Made by a program: the position numbers and the translations under genes. 64,000 nucleotides of DNA from Bacteroidota bacterium. Lineage in GTDB: Bacteria; Bacteroidota; Ignavibacteria; UBA10030; UBA6906. This document shows positions 43,010 through 51,515 of the stretch, piece by piece (positions within the stretch are counted from its first letter, which is position 1; every line of letters starts with the position of its first letter). The notes below the pieces were generated by a model. It ran no database searches. It was not told where the DNA came from and was given only the letters and a program-made list of their open reading frames with translations. The DNA is taken from assembly GCA_030835135.1 (NCBI GenBank), contig JAUQWO010000079.1:1-64000 (forward strand). The letters are read 5' to 3'.

Positions 43010-46000
43010 TCATGGCACCAATAACCGGCGCGTGAAGTGCGCGGCGACGGGATTGTGGCGCGTACGTCCCGCAAGCTCGACCTGGCACACGACATATGAA
43101 CCGCGTCCGTAATGCTTCTCGGCCGCGGCCAATCGGGATCGCCATGCCCCACCTCCCCAGACCCCGTTCCCATTCAGCAGGATCGGATCCCAACCGTCTG
43201 CAACAAATACCGTCGGGAGCAGCGGACGGAAATGGTCCACCGCGGGATCATACCACAACGTAAAATCCTCCGCCCCGAACCCCGCGACGAACCGGTGTCC
43301 GGTGGCGCGCGATACGAACTCCCGTGATCGCATCACGCACTCTTCGACCCGCACGGTGGAACCGCCGATCTCATACTGACCGGCGGGAAGTTCCAGGAAT
43401 ACCGCCCGCGCCCCGGCGGCCACTGCGCTGTCGACAGTAGCCCGGTTCGCTTCATATGCGGCAGGATCATCGATCAGCACCACAGACGGATTCTCCGCAC
43501 GCTCGTTCACACCCATCTCCGCAAGCAAGCGTCGTGCCCTGCCATCGGCCGTGCCGATCACGCGCACCGCCGCGCCGTCCGGTGCCGGGAGGGGAGGAAA
43601 CACCTCGAACTCGACCTTGGTGTCGTGGATGATGCTGTCGCCATCAGCCAGCGCGAGCCGGAGGACGAACCGGGTCCGCTCGTGCACGTCGGGCGCGTCA
43701 TGGGCGAAGAAGCCCTGGAACGTTGCACGCGTCGGATCCACTGTAGCAGGCGATCGGCGTGCGTACACCACTCGCCCGTTCTGCTCGATCTGCCACCGAA
43801 GCTCCACCCCCTCCGGCGACCGCGGCGTGTCGTTGCAGACCCAGAATTCGAACGACATCTCCTCACCGGCCGTGAATGTCCAGCGGTCCGTCCGGATGTT
43901 CGCTGCCAGTGGTTCGAGAGCCTCACGGTATTCGAAGTACGCCGGTTTGGGCCGGCGTTCACAGTCCATGATCGTCTTCATCCAGCTCGATGGAAATGCG
44001 TCGATGAACAAATGGACCGCGAACCCGGTCATGCGGTCATCCCGCCGGAAGCGCTCGGCAAAAAGCCTCGTGACCCGGGCCTGATGCCGTTGACTGACAC
44101 GCACCCAGTCTTCCAGCGTCCGTTGCGTATCGAACCACATGTAATGAAAGTTACCGGTCTGTGCACCGGGAATGGCGTTGGGTGACCAGCCCGATTCATC
44201 CGCCCCCGGAAGCCACGCCTTCGGGTAACGCCTCCGCATCAGATCGGCCGGATCGAGACCCTCCGCGCCGAACTCTCCGCACGCATACATCCAGTCGGGT
44301 TTCACCGGCACCCAGTACCCCCGGTGGAGCTTGCCGAGCTCGAGGCCGTGGCCGTTGTACCATCCGCAATACACGTGGTTGTCAGGCAGGGTCTCGCCCG
44401 GAGGGTCGTAGTCGCCTTCGACATGCTTGATGACGCGGTCCGGATTCAGGATCCGTACGGCCCGATCGGCAGCACCGAAGAACGCTTCGAGGTCGGGACG
44501 GGTCAGATGCCGGTGGGGTCTGCCGTTCGCATTGGGGAATGGTTCGTTGATGTAGCTGATCATGATATTGGAGGGATGGCCGCGAATGAGACGTTCCATC
44601 TCCTCCGCCTGGCGGACGCCCTCGGCAACTTTGTTGTACCGCATGCAGCCGAACAACGGGAGGTCGGTCTGCACCATCAATCCGAGACGATCGCAATGGT
44701 CATACACCTCGGGTTGCACGGGGCGCTGCGTCAGACGCAGGTAATTCATATTGCAGATCTTCGCCAGGAGGATGTCGTCCACCAGTTGCTGCATATCCTT
44801 CTTGAATACGTCCTGCTGTTCGAACCCCATGGTGTTGGCGCCTCGCAGTTTGACCTGCTGACCATTGAGGAACAGACGCCCGCGCGGGATCGAGTCGAGG
44901 TCCTGCCGGAACGACCGCATGCCGAATTGCCCCTTCGCCTGATCCACGACGCGTCCGGCATCATCGAGGAGTCTGACCTGGATCTGATAGAGCCACGGTG
45001 CGTTCAGCTCCCACCTCCGGAACCGCGCGATGGCAAGGGGCACTTTGAGGAGGTTCATCCCCGGCCCCATCGTCAGGATCACATCCTGATCGTCGGTCGG
45101 TTTTTGGAGGTCTCCTATGCCGGGAATGATCCGGGTACCCGGAACGTACCGGAGACGGCTGATCACGGTGTCGTTGAAATTCTGTCCGTAGATCGAGATC
45201 TCCAGCGAGGCCGGCTTGTTCCTGCGGTCCGCATTCCATACTTCCACCCAGGCTTCCGCGCGTCTCTCATCGGGCAGCGGGCGCACCCAGAGATCGGCCA
45301 GGTGCATGGGCGCCCGCGCTTCGATGTACACGTCCTGATAGATGCCGAAGCCGGGCGGACAATGGTGCCAACCGAACGCCGGATCGTCCCACCCGAGGTT
45401 TGTCGCGGCGTACATTTTGTCGCCTTCTTCCGCCTGCCCCCACGAATCATTGCCCATGTAGATTGCATCATTCTCGACCTTCACAAGCAGCGTGTTGGTG
45501 CCTTCATGCACGTAGGGCGTGCAGTCGAATGCGAAGCTGCCGAAGAATCCTTCATGCGAACCGAGGTAGTGTCCATTGACGAACACGTGCGCTTCGTAGT
45601 CCACCGCTCCAAATCTGACGAATACCGCGCCCCTGCCGAGCATGGTCCGCGTCACCGGGAACGAGGTCCTGTAGTACGCGACCGCACGCCCGATCGGTCC
45701 GCCAAAATGGGGAACGCTGACGGTCGTCCAGGTGCCGGCACCCCGTACCGTGTGTTGGAAGTCGGCCCGGTCGGCATCGGTTTCCAGCCGCCACTGAAAT
45801 GTCTCGAGCCGCCGGCTTTCGCGGAGTGAAGGGAGTGCGGGAGCGAGGTCTTTCAGGAACGGCGCGTAGATGCCACGTTGCCGGACGAGTTCCGCGTACA
45901 GCTCATCCGGTGTGTCGATCGCTTGCCGGGGTGTGAAGACCGCGTGCGGATCGGACTCTCCGTTCGGGAGGATCGTTCGGGGGAGTGCTGGCGGGCGCAC

Positions 46001-46216
46001 TTCTTCAAGCGCGCCTCGCTGCGGCCCGAAGCCGCGTGCGCCGATGGCTGCGAAGACGTCGCCGGCCACCGTATGCGTGTCTTTGGCTCCCGGGCCGGGT
46101 TGCGTCTGCCGGCTCGGACCCGTTTGCGACCACCCGAAGGGACCATCTGCGTGAAGACCGAGGAAGAGGGTCGCGATCAGGAATCCACGGGTGCACTCAG
46201 CGAATCGTTTCTGCAT
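43010..46216 (-). CDS. GH2 family glycosidase (beta-galactosidase/glucuronidase-like), exported
   Basis: A 1068-aa family 2 enzyme. A signal peptide-like start is followed by an unusual segment of about 110 residues, then the jelly-roll sugar-binding domain (about 140-300, VYFVRFGAVDYEAHVFVNGHYLG region), an Ig-like domain and the TIM barrel. The acid/base Glu558 lies in SYINEPFP and the nucleophile is probably Glu648 in CGEFGAEG. C-terminal beta domains follow (from about 780), ending in an alpha/beta stretch of about 150 residues (VIGTADGRARRLLAEMG) not usual for compact GH2 enzymes. The exact sugar (galactose, glucuronate, mannose or other) cannot be called. AGGAGG lies 12 bases before the ATG. 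It is divergent from the operon starting at 46695. Confidence 0.85.
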   Translation of the reverse strand: MQKRFAECTRGFLIATLFLGLHADGPFGWSQTGPSRQTQPGPGAKDTHTVAGDVFAAIGARGFGPQRGALEEVRPPALPRTILPNGESDPHAVFTPRQAIDTPDELYAELVRQRGIYAPFLKDLAPALPSLRESRRLETFQWRLETDADRADFQHTVRGAGTWTTVSVPHFGGPIGRAVAYYRTSFPVTRTMLGRGAVFVRFGAVDYEAHVFVNGHYLGSHEGFFGSFAFDCTPYVHEGTNTLLVKVENDAIYMGNDSWGQAEEGDKMYAATNLGWDDPAFGWHHCPPGFGIYQDVYIEARAPMHLADLWVRPLPDERRAEAWVEVWNADRRNKPASLEISIYGQNFNDTVISRLRYVPGTRIIPGIGDLQKPTDDQDVILTMGPGMNLLKVPLAIARFRRWELNAPWLYQIQVRLLDDAGRVVDQAKGQFGMRSFRQDLDSIPRGRLFLNGQQVKLRGANTMGFEQQDVFKKDMQQLVDDILLAKICNMNYLRLTQRPVQPEVYDHCDRLGLMVQTDLPLFGCMRYNKVAEGVRQAEEMERLIRGHPSNIMISYINEPFPNANGRPHRHLTRPDLEAFFGAADRAVRILNPDRVIKHVEGDYDPPGETLPDNHVYCGWYNGHGLELGKLHRGYWVPVKPDWMYACGEFGAEGLDPADLMRRRYPKAWLPGADESGWSPNAIPGAQTGNFHYMWFDTQRTLEDWVRVSQRHQARVTRLFAERFRRDDRMTGFAVHLFIDAFPSSWMKTIMDCERRPKPAYFEYREALEPLAANIRTDRWTFTAGEEMSFEFWVCNDTPRSPEGVELRWQIEQNGRVVYARRSPATVDPTRATFQGFFAHDAPDVHERTRFVLRLALADGDSIIHDTKVEFEVFPPLPAPDGAAVRVIGTADGRARRLLAEMGVNERAENPSVVLIDDPAAYEANRATVDSAVAAGARAVFLELPAGQYEIGGSTVRVEECVMRSREFVSRATGHRFVAGFGAEDFTLWYDPAVDHFRPLLPTVFVADGWDPILLNGNGVWGGGAWRSRLAAAEKHYGRGSYVVCQVELAGRTRHNPVAAHFTRRLLVP

Positions 46217-46517
46217 GTCGACGAAGAACCTCCTGGCTCTGCATGCTGTCGGTCGCAGCTCTCGTTGGCTACCGTCACTCTTCCTTGCCGCACCGAGATC
46301 ACAGCCCTGCTCGTCATCGCATCGTTCTCCGGGCGGCCGGACGCGGACACATCATTCAAGGCGTCAGGTCAAGATACTACTACCATACCGGCGTGTCAAA
46401 TGCCGGATGATCTCCTGCCGACCCGCTGAACGACCGACCCCCTGTCGGCCCCCCGATCGCGCTGCCGGTTGGCGGAGGGCGCCGCTGTTCCATACGTGGT
46501 GTCTCTTCGCGAATGGC
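46217..46517. other. Divergent intergenic region
   Basis: About 300 bases between the GH2 gene and the promoter of the next operon. No gene is supported. It contains several G+C-rich short inverted repeats but none that I can assign. The minus-strand promoter of the GH2 gene must lie here. Confidence 0.4.
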
Positions 46518-46546
46518 TTGCATTTCCAAACATCGCAGCGTATACT
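46518..46546 (+). promoter_or_regulatory. Promoter of the 46695-51492 operon
   Basis: TTGCAT (46518-46523), 17 bp, TATACT (46541-46546). Good sigma-70 fit, about 140 bases upstream of the first start codon, so the message would have a leader containing the palindrome at 46662. Confidence 0.65.
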
Positions 46547-46661
46547 CGTAACGTACCTGCCTGTCTGATACACGTGCCCTGTTCTCCCGACCGCCAACCG
46601 GTCCATCCTCAATACTTCCAGCGATCAAGGGGAATGCCTTTCGTCGTGCGTCGAACCCCTG

Positions 46662-46679
46662 CGATCGCTGCAGCGATCG
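46662..46679. promoter_or_regulatory. 18-bp perfect palindrome next to the ribosome site
   Basis: CGATCGCTG/CAGCGATCG is perfectly symmetric and ends against the AAAAGGA ribosome site (46679-46685) of the next gene. It may be an operator (LacI- or GntR-like size) or, in RNA, a hairpin controlling translation. Confidence 0.55.
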
Positions 46680-46694
46680 AAAAGGATCCCGTGC

Positions 46695-48947
46695 ATGAGC
46701 CGATTTCTTTCCGTCCTGACGAAACGACGCGATGCCATCTCGTTCGTCGTCCTGTGCCTCACCGTCCTTCTATCTTCCGGATGCCAGCCAACCGGACCAG
46801 CTTCCTACGAACTCCGCGCCCCCACCATGACCGTTGCATTCGATGCCTCCGGTGCGGTGCAACGGATCGTGATGCGGGGTCCTGATAGTGTGCGTGCCGT
46901 CCGGGCATTCACGCGCCTCAGGGAGTGCGACCCGGAGGGGACGCCGAAGATCACATCGTCCGATTCATTGTTTGTCGTCACGCAAACGTGGAGGTCACGA
47001 TCAGGCGGCCACTCAGCTCTCGTTGTCGACAGGTTCCGCAGTGGCGGGGGGAGTGTTCGTTGGGAGGTGGAGGTGATGGGCGCGGGAGGTCCGTGGACCA
47101 CGCCGATAGAGACACACTGTATCTATCCCGACAGCGTGTCAGCGAAATTCTGGACTGCGTGGGGGGATCCGCGATTGGGAGATATCCGTGCCCGGTCGCA
47201 GGACCATCAGAGCGCCATCGGTATTCTGCCTTCGGATGTCAGCGGCAATTGGAGCGACCCGCTGCTCCCCATTCCATTCGTGAATGACACCATCTGGTAT
47301 GGTGCGCCGCCCTACACGTTCGAGACCCCGCGGATCGGGTTCATTCCCTTTCAGGGGAACCTTTTCGGTATTCCGCTGGTCACCATCTCCGAGGAACGCG
47401 GAGACCGGGGGCTGAGCATCGTCCAGTCGCCGGCCGATACGATGTTCGAGATGAACATACGGGTGCGCTCGTCGGGAGAGATGGTCATCAGCAGGGAGCA
47501 GCATCGTATCTCCGCCTCCGGCCCGGTTTGCTTTCACATGGATCTCATCGTCCATGAATCCGGCTGGAGGGGCGGCCTCCGGTGGATGGCAGGGGCCTAC
47601 CCGGAGTATTTCGATCCGAACATCCCGCTGGCCCATGAGATCGCGGGCACCGGCGCCTATTCGTCCCTTGAAAAGCCCTTTGATGCACGGAAGATGCGTG
47701 CGATGGCGTTCGGGGTGAACTGGAAGGCGAGCTTCGACTTCCCCTACATGGGCATGTTCATTCCACCGGTACTCAGTGACACCGCCCGGTGGACCCGTTA
47801 TGGCGGCGGGACAACGTCCATCGAGGGCATGCGCCGGTACAGTGCGGACATGCGACGGCAGGGGTTCCATGTGCTCAGCTATTTCAACATCACGGAGTTT
47901 GGAGCGGAGGTGACCGACCCCGCGCCACCCCGGAAAGCAACACATGACGAAGATCTCTGGAAGAACGCTGACGACTTTCTTTACTCAAGACTAGCCGACG
48001 CGATCCTGCCACTGCCGGCAGGAGTGACGCAGGAGATGCTTCCGGCCTATCCGCGGTCGCGGATCGGAGGACCATACTACACCTGGGGGAATGGCATCAT
48101 CATGGACCCGGGAGAACCGGTGTATCAATCGTTCCTTCTTGACCAGGGCGCGAAGCACATCGCCTCGATCCCTGATGCAGAAGGCATCTGCATCGACAGG
48201 ATGGATTGGCTCAGGATGTACAATGACCGTCGTGACGACGGTCTGAGCTGGTTCGGCGACCGGGCGGTGCGTTCGATGCTCGTTTCCTGGAAGAGCATGC
48301 TGGACACGCTCGGACCGATGATGCATGCGGCAGGGAAGGTGATCTTCGTCAACAACCACGACAAGCGCATCGATGTCCTCCGGCAGACCGATGGCTTCTT
48401 CGACGAGTTCACCTATGGCGGGTCGCCACTGAACCTGACCGCGTTGATGGGGATCCGGCGGCCTGCTCTCGGTTGGACCTCCGAAGAGAAGAATCTCCGG
48501 CCGGACCCGGACGCGTTCTTCCAGCGCTATCTGCACCTCGGCGTGTTCCCGATGGCCCCATTCCCGGCGAACGACCATTCACTGCAGCCAGGCCCATGGG
48601 TGGACCGGCAGTATCTGGCCTACGGTCCGCTGCTCGCGCAATTGAAGGGAAAGAAGTGGGTCCTCGAACCTCATTGCATCGAAGTGGAGAACCGTGAGGC
48701 GAAGATCAACCTGTTTGAGGTACCTGATGGATGGGTCATTCCCGTGACCTTCGGGCCGCCTCGTGGGAACGTGACGGTCGTCCTCCGGAATGTGTCCGGT
48801 ATCAGGGGTGGCCTGAAAGCGTTCGCGGTCTACCCGGGAGGCGGTGCGCATGCCCCGGTCGTCCTGGTTCCGGCCGGTGATGCTGTCCGCATGACAGTCG
48901 GCACCCGTCGTGGTTGCGCTCTGGTCAAGATCGCACGGGAGCTGTGA
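46695..48947 (+). CDS. Lipoprotein resembling a glycosidase TIM-barrel protein
   Basis: A 750-aa protein with a lipoprotein signal (lipobox SSGC, Cys about 30). Residues 40-270 look like the beta-sandwich that precedes catalytic barrels in clan GH-D/GH31-type enzymes (FDASGAVQRIVMRG...). A (beta/alpha)8-like part follows (about 330-660), with VNWKASFDFPYMGMF, GFHVLSYFNITEFG, EGICIDRMDWL (Asp501 a candidate nucleophile) and FVNNHDKR. The end is a beta domain. I cannot name the family, so glycosidase activity is inferred from layout and neighbours. AAAGGA precedes the ATG by eight bases. The MFS transporter gene begins two bases after the stop, then a URO-D-like gene overlaps that, so the three are a tight operon. 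Confidence 0.7.
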   Translation: MSRFLSVLTKRRDAISFVVLCLTVLLSSGCQPTGPASYELRAPTMTVAFDASGAVQRIVMRGPDSVRAVRAFTRLRECDPEGTPKITSSDSLFVVTQTWRSRSGGHSALVVDRFRSGGGSVRWEVEVMGAGGPWTTPIETHCIYPDSVSAKFWTAWGDPRLGDIRARSQDHQSAIGILPSDVSGNWSDPLLPIPFVNDTIWYGAPPYTFETPRIGFIPFQGNLFGIPLVTISEERGDRGLSIVQSPADTMFEMNIRVRSSGEMVISREQHRISASGPVCFHMDLIVHESGWRGGLRWMAGAYPEYFDPNIPLAHEIAGTGAYSSLEKPFDARKMRAMAFGVNWKASFDFPYMGMFIPPVLSDTARWTRYGGGTTSIEGMRRYSADMRRQGFHVLSYFNITEFGAEVTDPAPPRKATHDEDLWKNADDFLYSRLADAILPLPAGVTQEMLPAYPRSRIGGPYYTWGNGIIMDPGEPVYQSFLLDQGAKHIASIPDAEGICIDRMDWLRMYNDRRDDGLSWFGDRAVRSMLVSWKSMLDTLGPMMHAAGKVIFVNNHDKRIDVLRQTDGFFDEFTYGGSPLNLTALMGIRRPALGWTSEEKNLRPDPDAFFQRYLHLGVFPMAPFPANDHSLQPGPWVDRQYLAYGPLLAQLKGKKWVLEPHCIEVENREAKINLFEVPDGWVIPVTFGPPRGNVTVVLRNVSGIRGGLKAFAVYPGGGAHAPVVLVPAGDAVRMTVGTRRGCALVKIAREL

Positions 48948-48949
48948 CC

Positions 48950-50320
48950 ATGAGCCAGAAGAGTTATCTGACATTCATCTGTGCGGTCGCGATGGTCGGG
49001 GGGTTGATGTTCGGCTTCGATATCGCCATCATCTCCGGCGCGAATGCGTCGCTGCAATCGTACTTTCACCTCGATGAGCTGGAACTCGGCTGGGGCACGG
49101 GATCGCTGGTGCTGGGTGCGATGTTCGGCGCCCTGGGCTCGGGGGCGCTGGCAGACAGGTACGGCAGGAAAAGGGTCCTGAGCTCCGTGGCGCTGCTGTT
49201 CGCACTCTCGTGTCTGGGTAGTGCGCTGGCCCACACTTTTGTCGCCTTCGTGGTGAGCAGGATCGTCGGCGGACTCTCCGTCGGTGCGGCATCCGTGCTT
49301 GCGCCGATGTATGTCGCCGAGATCGCCCCGAAGAAGATCAGGGGCATGCTCGTCTCCATCTACCAGCTCACCATCGTCATCGGGATCCTGGTCTCGTATC
49401 TGATCAACTATGGACTGTACGGCATCGACAATGACTGGCGGTGGATGTTCGCAACAGGCGTTGCCCCTTCGGTGCTCTTCTTTCTCGGACTCTTCGCGAT
49501 CCCCGAGAGCCCGCGCTGGCTGTATCTCAAGGGGCAGGTGGAGAGGTCCAGGACGATCATCGGGCGGATCGCCGGGCCCGCGGAAGCGGAACTGGAGATC
49601 GCGGAGATCGCCCGTACCCTGGAAGGCCAGAAGAGCACCTCGCAACTCCGCGACCTGTTCGCCCCGTCGGTACGCAACGCCAGCTTCGTGGGGTTCCTTG
49701 TCGCGGGACTGGTGCAGTTGAACGGGATGAATGCGGTCGTCAACTATGCGCCCAAGATCTTTCAGGGGGCCGGCTTCGAGATCCAGAATGCACTTCTCAA
49801 CACCTCGTTCATCGGCCTCATCAACTTCATCTTCACCTTCGTCGCGATCGTGGTGATCGATAAGGTGGGACGGAAGACCCTCTACCTGACCGGATCTCTC
49901 GGCATGTCCGTCTCACTGCTCTGCCTGGCAGCGACGTACTTCCTCCACCTGGAGGGAGCGCTGACGATGGTCTTTGTGCTGGCTTTTGTGGCGTTCTTTG
50001 CCGCATGCATCGGTCCGGTGTTCTGGACGCTCGTGGCGGAGATCTTTCCGAACCGGATCAGGGCGAAGGCGGTCGCCCTCGCCTCCGCCATCCAGTGGAG
50101 CGTGTATTTCCTCGTGGCGTTGCTCTTCCCGCGCTTTCTGGAAGTCGCTGGAGGAGGGGCAGCGTTTCTGTTCTTTGCGGGGATGACGACCGTGCAGTTC
50201 CTCCTGGTCAGGCACTATCTCCCGGAAACCCGCGGGAAGAGTCTCGAAGAGATCGAGATGCACTGGCACGGTACACCGGCCACAGGACATGAGCATCAGG
50301 AGAGGGCACGGCGGCCATGA
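48950..50320 (+). CDS. MFS sugar porter
   Basis: Major facilitator sugar transporter, 456 aa, with 12 hydrophobic segments. Sugar-porter signatures are present: GFDIAIISGA in helix 1, GSGALADRYGRKRVL between helices 2 and 3, PESPRWLYLKGQ before the central loop, and PETRGKSLEEIE at the C-terminus. ATG 48950 is preceded by GGGAG and lies two bases after the lipoprotein stop; an in-frame start 36 bases earlier sits inside the upstream gene. It is likely to import the monosaccharide or small glycan released by the operon's putative hydrolase, by proton symport. Its stop overlaps the next start (ATGA). Confidence 0.93.
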   Translation: MSQKSYLTFICAVAMVGGLMFGFDIAIISGANASLQSYFHLDELELGWGTGSLVLGAMFGALGSGALADRYGRKRVLSSVALLFALSCLGSALAHTFVAFVVSRIVGGLSVGAASVLAPMYVAEIAPKKIRGMLVSIYQLTIVIGILVSYLINYGLYGIDNDWRWMFATGVAPSVLFFLGLFAIPESPRWLYLKGQVERSRTIIGRIAGPAEAELEIAEIARTLEGQKSTSQLRDLFAPSVRNASFVGFLVAGLVQLNGMNAVVNYAPKIFQGAGFEIQNALLNTSFIGLINFIFTFVAIVVIDKVGRKTLYLTGSLGMSVSLLCLAATYFLHLEGALTMVFVLAFVAFFAACIGPVFWTLVAEIFPNRIRAKAVALASAIQWSVYFLVALLFPRFLEVAGGGAAFLFFAGMTTVQFLLVRHYLPETRGKSLEEIEMHWHGTPATGHEHQERARRP

Positions 50321-51492
50321 ACTCACGCGAACGGTTGTTACGGACGATCAACGGCGAGGTCACCGACCGGGTCCCGGTGACGCTGTTCATTCAGGACCAC
50401 GGACATTTCATCCATCAACTGCATCCCGGGATCGATCCTCTCGACTACGAGCAATTGACATGCCGGGCCATCGATTATCAGCGCAGCCTGGGATGCGATG
50501 TCTTCGCGCGCATGATCTTCGACCTCTACCATCCCTTGGGCATCTGTCTCGGGGGCGTGGACGATGGGCATGAGACCGCGACGTGGAAGGTCAAGACCGC
50601 AGTGACCGAAGAGGGGAACAATCTGGTCCGGTCCTCCGTCATCACCACGCCGGATGGCGAGTTGTCGCAGGTGTTCGTGCGGACGGCCCTGAACAAGGGG
50701 ACATACGTCTACTGTTGCACGAAGAAGCCGATCGCGACGGAAGGGGAACTCGACATTGCGATGACGTATGAGCCGAAGATGTCGGCGGCGTATGGAGACA
50801 TGGTGCGGGGGAAGATCCGCCGGATCAAGGAGTATCTGGGCACCGACGGGATCCTGGGGACCTGGGTGTCAGGAGGCCCCTTCAACAACGCCTCCATGAT
50901 CATGGACCATACGCAGCTATACATGCTGTTCCTGACGGAGCCGGAATTCTTCGCAAAGCTCATGCAGTACACGACCGAACGCACCCTCGACTACACCCGG
51001 GCTTTCATCGAAGCGGGTGCGGACGTCATGCTCGTTGGCGGAAATGTTCCGGGGGGCTTCCTGGGCGCCAGGACCTATGAGCAGCACATTCTCGTTCATG
51101 AGAAGCGGTATATCGACTTCATTCAGGCGCAGGGCTGTCCGGCCATCTACCACAACTGCGGTGAGATCATGTCACTCGTGGGATCGTACAAGAAACTCGG
51201 CGCCCGGGTGGTTGAGCCGTTCTCGCCGGTCCCGCTGGGCGACGCCGATCTGGAGAAGGCGGTGGCGATCGTGCAGGGAGACTACGTGATGATCGGTGGT
51301 GTGGACCAGGTCAATGTTCTGCAGAAGGGGACGGTGGAACAGGTCCGCGAGGCGACCATCAGTACCATGAAAGCCGGAAAGCGGAATGGTCCGTTCATCA
51401 TCCAGAGCGCGGACTTTCTGGAGTACAACACCCCGATCGAGAACGTGGAAGCGTTCGTTGCGACGGCGCTGGCCCATGCCTCCTATCCGTAG
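50317..51492 (+). CDS. Uroporphyrinogen decarboxylase/MtaA-like protein, partial zinc motif
   Basis: A 391-aa URO-D/MtaA superfamily protein, opening NSRERLLRTINGEVTDRVPV. The first zinc motif is present, His279-x-Cys281 (YHNCGE), but the third ligand position reads Ser364 (IIQSADF) where the 41852 protein has Cys. It may have a weak, altered or no zinc site. The start overlaps the MFS stop by four bases, so it belongs to the lipoprotein-MFS operon. Its presence directly after a sugar porter suggests a role in sugar modification or demethylation rather than heme synthesis; this is inference. Confidence 0.82.
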   Translation: MNSRERLLRTINGEVTDRVPVTLFIQDHGHFIHQLHPGIDPLDYEQLTCRAIDYQRSLGCDVFARMIFDLYHPLGICLGGVDDGHETATWKVKTAVTEEGNNLVRSSVITTPDGELSQVFVRTALNKGTYVYCCTKKPIATEGELDIAMTYEPKMSAAYGDMVRGKIRRIKEYLGTDGILGTWVSGGPFNNASMIMDHTQLYMLFLTEPEFFAKLMQYTTERTLDYTRAFIEAGADVMLVGGNVPGGFLGARTYEQHILVHEKRYIDFIQAQGCPAIYHNCGEIMSLVGSYKKLGARVVEPFSPVPLGDADLEKAVAIVQGDYVMIGGVDQVNVLQKGTVEQVREATISTMKAGKRNGPFIIQSADFLEYNTPIENVEAFVATALAHASYP

Positions 51493-51515
51493 AGGCATGG
51501 GAGTGGTCTCCTGTG

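Noticed and set aside
46661-46679. GCGATCGC octamer as a cyanobacterial HIP1 site
   Set aside because: A single copy was noticed; the gene content is not cyanobacterial. The larger palindrome is more meaningful.
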